Source: Acidimicrobiia bacterium
GTDB taxonomy: Bacteria > Actinomycetota > Acidimicrobiia > Acidimicrobiales > Aldehydirespiratoraceae
Reading direction: 5' to 3'
Assembly: GCA_003231645.1 (NCBI GenBank)
Contig: QIIW01000134.1
Location: 28,313-92,312, forward strand
DNA length: 64,000 bases
The notes below the pieces were generated by a model. The model saw only the letters and a list, made by a program, of their open reading frames with translations, was not told the DNA's origin and did not search any database. Positions 47,536-55,216 of this stretch are shown here, in pieces; the first letter of the stretch is position 1; every line of letters begins with the position of its first letter. A program made the translations under genes and the position numbers.

Positions 47536-47639
47536 CCCCCGGGCGCTTGCCGGCCGGGAGTCGGGAAGGCGCCCAGCCCCGTGGCGAAGCGCCATCGTCC
47601 TCACGAACGACGCTGCCACCGGGCCCATCGGCATACGCT

Positions 47640-50600
47640 GTGGCGGTGAACTGTCCCTCGTGTGGTGCGTCCGTTCCGCCCGATGCCCGATTCTGTGCGA
47701 ATTGCGGGCATGAATTGGCCGCCCGGGGTGATGAGCGCCGGGTCGTCACGGTGTTGTTTGCCGACATTGTCGGGTTCACCGGGTTTTCCGAGGCCCGCGA
47801 CCCCGAACAGGTGAAGAACCTGGTCGACCGGTGTTTCGCCCTGCTGGCCGATGACATCTCGGCCTTCGGTGGTCGGGTCGACAAGGTGGTGGGCGACGCG
47901 ATCATCGCGTTGTTCGGCGCCCCGATAGCCCACGTGGATGACGCCGAACGGGCGGTGCGTGCCGCGCTCCGAATGCAGGAGACGGTCGAGAACTACGACT
48001 CCGAGACCGGTGTCGGCCTACGGCTGCGTATCGGAATCAACACGGGTGAGGTGCTGGTGGGGGCGATCACGGCCGGCGACGAATACACGGCCATGGGCGA
48101 TGTGGTCAACACCGCGTCGCGACTCCAGACGGCAGCCAAGCCCGGCACGGTGATCGTCGGCCCCGACACCCACACCGCCACGGCCGAGGTCATCCACTTC
48201 CAGTCGCTGGGGCTGCTCCACGCCCGGGGCCGCGAGCACCCGGTCGAGGCCTGGCGGGTGGTCGAACCGGTCGGTCGGCCGGGTGAGCGACGCCACGGGC
48301 CCGACACGCCGCTGCTGGGGCGTGAGCCGGAACTCGCGGTCCTGCGTCGAACGGTTGCCGTGGCCACCAGACGCAGCCGGGCGCAGCTCCTCACCCTCAC
48401 CGGTGAGTCGGGCGTCGGGAAGACCCGAGTCGCCGCCGAGGTGGCCGCTCTCGCTCGCTACGACCATGACGCCCTCGTCCTCGAGGGCCGTTGTCTGCCG
48501 TACGGCGAGCCCAACGCCTGGGGCGCCGTCGCCGAGGCCATTCGTGGATTGCTCGGTGTCGACTCCTCGGCCGACGACGACGAGGCCCGCCCCGTGGTCG
48601 AGGCCGCGGTCGAGGCGGTTCTCGGGATCGACGCCGACGAGGCCGAGGTCGAAGGCATCGTCGAGGGCCTGCTCTACCTTCTGGGGCTGACCTCGAAGGT
48701 CGCTCGCCTCGAACGGGATCGGGCGTCGGCCGAGGCGATGCGTGCCGTTCGTGCCTTCATCCACGCCCACACCGAGCACACACCGGTCGTGGTCTGGCTC
48801 AGCGATATCCACTGGGCCGACGACACCGTGCTTCGTCTGCTCGACGATCTGCTCGAACGGCTGTCGCGTCGCCGGCTGGTGGTTCTGGTCACCGCCCGGG
48901 TATCGGTGTTCGACCACTGGGTCCCCAAACCCGGTCTCTTCAACACGCTCACCCTCAGCATCGAACCGCTCGACGACACCGCAGCCAATCTCCTGGCCGT
49001 CGAACTGCTTCCCGGGGTCAGCGACGAGGTTCGCAGCCAGGTCGTCGAGCGTTCAGCGGGAAACCCCTTGTTCATCGAGGAAATGGCGCGGATGCTCGCC
49101 TCATCCGGCGAGACCGATGCCCTGTCGCTGCCGACCAACGTCCGGAGTGCGATAAGCGCACGCCTCGACGATCTCCCCGATGGCGCGAGGAGCCTGGTCG
49201 AGGATGCTGCGGTTCTGGGACTTCGAGGCGAGATAGATGCGCTGCGGCGCATGGCCGAGGCCCAGCGGGTCGTCGTCGACGTCGATGTGGCCCTTCGGGA
49301 TCTCGAACGTGCCGATCTCGTCGAGACCACGACCGGACTGTGGGCCTTCAGATCCAACCTGGTACGCGAGGTCGCCTACAACCGGCTGACCAAGTCCGAT
49401 CGGGCGCGCCGACACGCCGGGATCGCCTGGTGGCTCGAGTCGAACCAGGTGTCGGCTGTCAACACGATCGCCTACCATTATCGCCGCTCGGCCGAACTGG
49501 CCCGGGACCTCGGCTCCATCGACGGGCTCCCTGTCGATCTGACCGACAGGGCGATCGACTGGACGATCAAGGCGGCTCGCCACACCGCGACGACCGCGGC
49601 GCTCGAACGTACCGAACGTCTCTACGGCTCGGCCCTCGCCCTCATGGCCCCCGACGACGTCAGGCGAGTCGAGGTGCTGCTCGAACGGGCATCGGCCGCG
49701 GTCCGGATGGTCAGGCTCGAGGAGGTCGCCGTCGACCTCGAGAGTGCCCGGCCACTGCTGGACGAGGTGGCCGATCCTCGCCTCGATGCCCGGGCGGCTC
49801 TGATCGAGAGCGAGGCGGCCCAGTGGGCCAACGACCAGGTGGCGGCGCTCGAAAGAGCCAACACCGCGTTGCGCATGGCGCGCGAGGCCGACGACCCGAT
49901 CCTCGTGGCCGACGGGTTGCGTCGCCGAGGAGTGGTTCAACTGTTCATGGGTCGAAACGAGGAGTCGGAGGAGTCGATCACCGACGCCTACCGCTGCTAC
50001 GAGGGAGCCGACGATTCCAACGGTATGGCTTGGGCTCGTCAGAACCTGGCGTGGCTTTCGTTCATCGCCGGGCGTATGGCCGAGGCCGAGGAGCGCCTCG
50101 TCGCGTCGATCGAGGCATTCGATGCTCTCGGGGACGCGGCCGGCCGGGCCTGGTCGACCGGGCTGCTGGCCTACGTGCGTATCCACTCGGGTCGCTTCGC
50201 CGAGGCCGACGAACTGGCCCGGCGCACCCTCGAGGACGCCCATGAACGCGGCGACCGTTGGGGTGAGTCGATGATGAACGTGGCGCTTGCCACGTCGGCC
50301 CTCTGGACAGGTCGAGTCGACGAGGCGGTGGAACGGACCCAGCAGGCTCTCGCCATGTTCCCTGCCGGTTCCGACCCGATCGGCCGTACCCAGGCGACCG
50401 CCGTGCTGGGTCGGGCACTGATGCAGGCCGGAAGGGTGGAGGAGGGGTTCCGCACGATCAGGGAATCCATGGCCGGCGCCGATGAGGGTGACCCCAGATA
50501 CGAGATGCTCCGGGTGGCTCTCGCCGCGGGATCAGCGGCCGTCGGCGACACAAGTGAGGCTCGACGGTACGGGGGGGAGATCGCCAGTTTCGACCCCGAC

Positions 50601-51125
50601 ACGATCGGCGAATCCGACCGGGCGGTGGCCCACGCGCTCAGTCAAATCCAGATAGGTGAGCCGGCCGAGGCGATGAAGCTGCTCGACCTCATGCCCGAGA
50701 TCGACAGCGACCACGGCTCGACCTGGGGATGGGCGGTGATCGCGCTGGCCGCAGCCGCTCTCGGCCTCGACGTTCGTGAGTATGCGGCCGCGGTCGAGTC
50801 CTCGACCCGGTCGACCTACTCCGACCGGGTGCTGGCCCGGTGCGCGGTGGCGTGTGCCGCAGCGCGGGTCGGCGACGAGTCCGGGGCGAGGGTGGCGCTC
50901 AAGCGGGCGATCGAGGCGGTTCCCGATGGTGGCGATCGTGCCAACAAGGTGCTGGTCGCGGTGGCCGAGTCGGAGTGTCTGCGGGCGGTCGATGCCGCCG
51001 AGGCCGACGAGGCTCGGCAACGGTCCCGCGAACTCGCGGCGGCGATCGGAATGGACGACACCGGATGGCGGACCGCCTTTGCTGCCGCCTGCGGTCAGGA
51101 AGTGGTACCGAGCAGCGTCTCGTGA
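47640..51125 (+). CDS. zinc ribbon - class III adenylate/guanylate cyclase - AAA/STAND NTPase - TPR protein
   Basis: CPSCGASVPPDARFCANCGHEL; VTVLFADIVGFTGFSE...GGRVDKVVGDAIIALFGAP; GDVVNTASRLQ; LTLTGESGVGKTRVAAEVA; long helical repeat C-terminus. Confidence 0.88.
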   Translation: MAVNCPSCGASVPPDARFCANCGHELAARGDERRVVTVLFADIVGFTGFSEARDPEQVKNLVDRCFALLADDISAFGGRVDKVVGDAIIALFGAPIAHVDDAERAVRAALRMQETVENYDSETGVGLRLRIGINTGEVLVGAITAGDEYTAMGDVVNTASRLQTAAKPGTVIVGPDTHTATAEVIHFQSLGLLHARGREHPVEAWRVVEPVGRPGERRHGPDTPLLGREPELAVLRRTVAVATRRSRAQLLTLTGESGVGKTRVAAEVAALARYDHDALVLEGRCLPYGEPNAWGAVAEAIRGLLGVDSSADDDEARPVVEAAVEAVLGIDADEAEVEGIVEGLLYLLGLTSKVARLERDRASAEAMRAVRAFIHAHTEHTPVVVWLSDIHWADDTVLRLLDDLLERLSRRRLVVLVTARVSVFDHWVPKPGLFNTLTLSIEPLDDTAANLLAVELLPGVSDEVRSQVVERSAGNPLFIEEMARMLASSGETDALSLPTNVRSAISARLDDLPDGARSLVEDAAVLGLRGEIDALRRMAEAQRVVVDVDVALRDLERADLVETTTGLWAFRSNLVREVAYNRLTKSDRARRHAGIAWWLESNQVSAVNTIAYHYRRSAELARDLGSIDGLPVDLTDRAIDWTIKAARHTATTAALERTERLYGSALALMAPDDVRRVEVLLERASAAVRMVRLEEVAVDLESARPLLDEVADPRLDARAALIESEAAQWANDQVAALERANTALRMAREADDPILVADGLRRRGVVQLFMGRNEESEESITDAYRCYEGADDSNGMAWARQNLAWLSFIAGRMAEAEERLVASIEAFDALGDAAGRAWSTGLLAYVRIHSGRFAEADELARRTLEDAHERGDRWGESMMNVALATSALWTGRVDEAVERTQQALAMFPAGSDPIGRTQATAVLGRALMQAGRVEEGFRTIRESMAGADEGDPRYEMLRVALAAGSAAVGDTSEARRYGGEIASFDPDTIGESDRAVAHALSQIQIGEPAEAMKLLDLMPEIDSDHGSTWGWAVIALAAAALGLDVREYAAAVESSTRSTYSDRVLARCAVACAAARVGDESGARVALKRAIEAVPDGGDRANKVLVAVAESECLRAVDAAEADEARQRSRELAAAIGMDDTGWRTAFAAACGQEVVPSSVS

Positions 51126-52369
51126 CGTCGCGCCACCGCTCGACCGATGGCGAGTGACGCCGTGGCAGCCGGTGACGGGGCGTTGATCACGTGAACCGCG
51201 TGGGGTCCATCGGCGAACGCGAAGTCGTCGAGGAGGTTGCCGGCCCGGTCGATGGCCTGGGCTCTCACGCCGGCACCCGACGGTTCGATGTCGTCGGCGG
51301 TCAGTTCGGGGCACAGCCGTTGCAGAGCGCTCAGGAAGGCACGTCGGCTGAGTGATCTTCTGATCTCCCCGAGCCCGGTACGCCAGTAGCGCCGAGCCAG
51401 TTTCCAACTTCGGGTGGCGAACACCATTTCGCCCGTGTCGCGTACCGAGACGTCGCGCCAGCGATATCCCTCCCGTTCGAGAGCGGGAACGGCGTTGGGC
51501 CCGGCGTGTATGGAACCGTCGATCATGCGGGTGAGATGCACCCCGAGAAACGGGAACGCCGGGTCGGGCAGCGGATAGACGAGATTGTTGACGAGATGGC
51601 GGGCGGAGGATGCCAGTTCGTAGTATTCGCCCCGAAATGGCATGATCCTCACGCCGTCGGTGTCGGCCCGAGCGGATTTCGCCACCCGGTCGGAGTGGAG
51701 TCCGCCGCAGTTGACCACGGTACGGGCGACGATGTCGCCGGCCGACGTGTGGATGACCAGCCCGCCGCCGATGGGGGTGGCACCGGTGACGGTCACGCCG
51801 AGTCGGAGACTTGCGCCCTGCTCGGTCATCTCGGCCATGAGAGCGGTGCAGACCCGGGTGTAGTCGGTGATTCCGGCGCTCGGCACCCGCAGCGCCGCGA
51901 TGCCGGCCATGTGCGGCTCGATCTCGTGCAGGCCGTCGCGGTCGAGTCGCTCCGTGGCGATGTGATTGCCGGCGGCGCGCGTCTCGAGGGCATCGAGCCG
52001 GGGGATTTCCGACTCGTCGACCGCCACGACCACCTTGCCGCACATGTCGTGAGGGATGTCGTGGCGTTCGAGCAGATCGAACATCATGCGGCGGCCTTCC
52101 GCCACCATCTTCGCCTTGTGTGAGTCGGGCCGATAGTAGATGCCCGAGTGGATGACCCCCGAGTTGTGGCCGCTCTGGTGGTGGGCGGGTGTCGTCTCCT
52201 TGTCGATGATCATCACCCCGAGGCCGGGGTGGCGGGCCAGGATCGCGTGGGCCGATGCCAGTCCGATGATTCCCGCACCGATGACGACGACATCGACATC
52301 TCGCGGGAGATCACCCACCACGGGGTCGGCTGGCGATTCACCGGTCGGCGACGAAGGGCTCGGGCTCAT
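51095..52369 (-). CDS. lhgO: L-2-hydroxyglutarate oxidase
   Basis: DVVVIGAGIIGLASAHAILARHPGLGVMIIDKE; HQSGHNSGVIHSGIYYRPDSHKAKM. Confidence 0.92.
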   Translation of the reverse strand: MSPSPSSPTGESPADPVVGDLPRDVDVVVIGAGIIGLASAHAILARHPGLGVMIIDKETTPAHHQSGHNSGVIHSGIYYRPDSHKAKMVAEGRRMMFDLLERHDIPHDMCGKVVVAVDESEIPRLDALETRAAGNHIATERLDRDGLHEIEPHMAGIAALRVPSAGITDYTRVCTALMAEMTEQGASLRLGVTVTGATPIGGGLVIHTSAGDIVARTVVNCGGLHSDRVAKSARADTDGVRIMPFRGEYYELASSARHLVNNLVYPLPDPAFPFLGVHLTRMIDGSIHAGPNAVPALEREGYRWRDVSVRDTGEMVFATRSWKLARRYWRTGLGEIRRSLSRRAFLSALQRLCPELTADDIEPSGAGVRAQAIDRAGNLLDDFAFADGPHAVHVINAPSPAATASLAIGRAVARRHETLLGTTS

Positions 52370-52446
52370 TGTTTGGAGTGTGGCACACGATCCACACGGC
52401 GGCGGAGGCGGACCGTCGGTGCGGTGTCGACCGTAGACTCGCCCCG

Positions 52447-53934
52447 ATGTCCGACGAGCTCGATCTCGCCCATGACCCGTTGGTCGGCCCCACCGATCGC
52501 GCGGTCGCCTGTCCTCGGCCCGAGGGGGTCGTGAGAGTCGTTCTCGTATCGGGCTACGAACTCGGCCATCAGCCGATTCATCTGGGTGGCCCCGGCGCCG
52601 CTCTGATCGCGGCCGGGCACGAGGTGCGGTGTGTCGACACCAGTGTCCAGGCACTCGATGACGAGTCCATCGAATGGGCCGAGGCGCTGGCGGTGTCGGT
52701 TCCGATGCACACGGCGATGCGTCTGGCGATCGAAACTGCGGCCTTCGTCCGCTCCAGGCGACCGGAGCTTGCCATCTGTTTCTACGGTCTCTACGCCCTG
52801 GTCGGCTCGGAGCGAACGTCGGGGGTGCTGGCTGATCAACTCATCGCCGGCGAGTACGAAGCCGGTCTGCTCGAATGGGTCGCAGCGCTCGGATCTCCGG
52901 ACCGCGAGGTGCCGATACCGCCGGTTCGGGTCGAACTCGGACGTCGGGCGACGAGTGTTCCCGACCGGAGTCTGTTGCCGTCGATCGACCACTACGCCAG
53001 GCTTGAGATCGACGGCCATCACCGGCTCGCCGGATACGTGGAGGCGAGCCGCGGCTGTCGGCACCGGTGCCGACACTGCCCGGTGCCGGTCATCTACGAC
53101 GGCCGGGTGCGTGTGGTCGAGCCGTCGACCGTCGTCGCCGACGTCGCCAACCTCGTCGGGGCCGGTGCCCGCCACATCACGTTCGGCGATCCTGACTTCT
53201 TCAACGCCGTGCCCCACGCCCTCAAGGTCGTCGATGCCGTCCACTCCGAGTTCCCGGACCTCACCTTTGATTGCACGATCAAGGTCGAACATCTCCTGGA
53301 TCACAGGGGGGCGATCCCCGGACTGGCCGCCGCCGGTTGTCTGTTCGTGGTGACGGCGCTGGAGTCGACCAGTGACCTGGTTCTCGACCGACTCCGCAAG
53401 GGCCACCATCAGTTCGAAGCGGTCGAGGCGATCGAACTGCTGCGGGACAACGGCATCGAGATGAGGCCGACGTTCCTGCCGTTCACCCCGTGGACGACGG
53501 CTTGCGATCTCCTCGATCTCTGCCATTTCATCTCCCGTCACGACCTGATCGGCAACGTCGACCCGGTCCAGATGACAATTCGCCTTCTCATCCCCGAGGG
53601 TTCGCTTCTTCTCGGGGACCCCGACCTGGCCGAGGTGCTGGGCCCGTTCGACCACGACCGGCTCACCTACCCCTGGTCGGCGCCCGATCCCGCGGTCGAC
53701 GAACTCCACGCCTCGCTCGTCTCGCTGCTCGAGAAGCTCACCGCCGCCGACACTCCGCCGCCACGGACCTTCGCCGCGATGTGGCGACTGATCCATGAAT
53801 CGGCCGGAGTGGAGGTGGCCCCGCCGGACGTATCGGCCGGCTCGGTGGTCGGCCGGCCTCGGCTGACCGAACCGTGGTTCTGTTGAGCGGAGCCGACCGA
53901 GAGCCAGTTCGGCTCTCAGCACACCGGCGAGTGA
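52447..53934 (+). CDS. CUAEP-tail radical SAM selenoprotein (UGA at 53884-53886 read as selenocysteine)
   Basis: Radical SAM CxxxCxxC (SRGCRHRCRHCPVPVIYDG); past the annotated stop the frame continues ...RLTEPWFC-U-AEPTESQFGSQHTGE* to TGA 53932-53934; hairpin just 3' of the first TGA. Confidence 0.87.
53884..53928 (+). promoter_or_regulatory. candidate bacterial SECIS element (in-frame TGA plus downstream hairpin)
   Basis: TGA 53884-53886; 7-bp perfect stem GAGAGCC(53899-53905)/GGCTCTC(53911-53917), loop AGTTC with G in the first two loop nt, loop starts 20 nt after TGA; possible lower stem GCCG(53892-53895)/CGGC(53925-53928). Confidence 0.75.
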
Positions 53935-54081
53935 CCACCACCCCCACCCCCTCACGACCTGGGTTCGGTGATCGCGGTTCCTGTCGCCGAATCGCTCGAC
54001 GCCCTCGCGGCTGATCTCCAGACGGTTCTCATCGTGCCGAGTGGTTTGTCATGATCGAGATCAGCAGATAACTTCATAGAT

Positions 54082-54471
54082 ATGCAGATATCAGAGGTGA
54101 CGGAAGTGCCGGACAGCTGTGAGGTTCCGGCCGTCGACGCCGCGAAGGTGGAGTTGATCTCGGCGTCGTTGATCGATGTCGACCAAGCGGTCGATCTGGC
54201 GGAAATGTTCCGGTTGCTGGGGGATCCGACGAGGGTACGGATCCTGTTCGCCCTGTTGGAGGCAGGCGAGCTGTGCGTGTGTGACATCGCCGCGGTCGTG
54301 GACACATCCGACACCAAGGTGTCCCAGGCGATGCGGCTGCTGAGGGGGGCGGGGGTGGTGCGCAACCGTCGCGATGGGCGCAACATCTTCTATCGACTCC
54401 ATGACGCCCACGTCCGGATGCTGTTGGACCTGTCGCGCGAGCATCTCTCCCACCGCCCGTCGGAAGACTGA
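54082..54471 (+). CDS. ArsR/SmtB-family metalloregulator (CadC/SmtB-like)
   Basis: EMFRLLGDPTRVRILFALLEAGELCVCDIAAVVDTSDTKVSQAMRLLRGAGVVRNRRDGRNIFYRLHDAHVRMLLDLSREHLSH; alpha3 CVC and alpha5 DxH...H ligand sets. Confidence 0.92.
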   Translation: MQISEVTEVPDSCEVPAVDAAKVELISASLIDVDQAVDLAEMFRLLGDPTRVRILFALLEAGELCVCDIAAVVDTSDTKVSQAMRLLRGAGVVRNRRDGRNIFYRLHDAHVRMLLDLSREHLSHRPSED

Positions 54472-54476
54472 GCCCG

Positions 54477-55211
54477 ATGACTCGAAGGCGCAATGTCATC
54501 GGCGCGAAAATTGCGCCACGGCGGGGACCCGGGCGCCGGACCCGTTCGGCTCGGGGAGTATTGGATGCGGGCGGAGTCCGGCGACTGTACGACCGTGTGG
54601 CGCCGTTCTACGACGTGGCATCCAAGCCCTACGACTGGGTGGGAGCCCGTCGACTGGTGAACCGGGCGATCATCGAGCTGCGGCTGACCCCGGGGGCCAC
54701 GGTGGTGGATCTCGGCACCGGAACCGGCCGCAACCTGGCCGCTCTCGCCGACGCCGTCGGGCCGACGGGACGGGTGATCGGTGTCGATGTGTCGCCGGAG
54801 ATGCTGCGCCGAGCAGGAGACAAGATCGACAAACACGGTCTCGACAACGTCGAACTCGTCGAGGCCGACATGGCTACCTACCAGCCGCCCGCCGACACGG
54901 CCGCTGTGCTGTCGAGCTACGCCATCGAAATGTTGCCCACCTACGACGACCTCATCAGCCGACTGTCGAACCTGATGACACCAGGGGGACGGATCGCGGT
55001 CACCGGTCTCCGAGACCCCGAACGTTGGCCCGAATGGGTCATCAGGTTGGGGTCGTTCGTCAACCGGCCGTTCGGCGTGGCCGAGGATTATCGCTCCCAC
55101 CGACCGTGGGAGGCGATCGAGGCCCACACCACCGACACGATCCATGAAGAAACTCTCGCCGGTGCGGTCTACCTCGCGGCCGGCACCACAACCGGAAACG
55201 AAAGTCAGTAA
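54477..55211 (+). CDS. class I SAM-dependent methyltransferase
   Basis: RRLYDRVAPFYDVAS; VVDLGTGTGRNLAALADAVGPTGRVIGVDVSPEML. Confidence 0.85.
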   Translation: MTRRRNVIGAKIAPRRGPGRRTRSARGVLDAGGVRRLYDRVAPFYDVASKPYDWVGARRLVNRAIIELRLTPGATVVDLGTGTGRNLAALADAVGPTGRVIGVDVSPEMLRRAGDKIDKHGLDNVELVEADMATYQPPADTAAVLSSYAIEMLPTYDDLISRLSNLMTPGGRIAVTGLRDPERWPEWVIRLGSFVNRPFGVAEDYRSHRPWEAIEAHTTDTIHEETLAGAVYLAAGTTTGNESQ

Positions 55212-55216
55212 CCACG

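Noticed and set aside
53968-54054. 28-codon ORF VIAVPVAESLDALAADLQTVLIVPSGLS after the selenoprotein
   Set aside because: Protein-like but short, GTG start, no recognised family; cannot be distinguished from chance.
54040-54100. AT-rich tract with repeated CAGATA and GATATC near the ArsR-family start, a possible SmtB/ArsR operator
   Set aside because: AT-rich and well placed, but no clean 12-2-12 inverted repeat could be found by eye, so not called as an operator.
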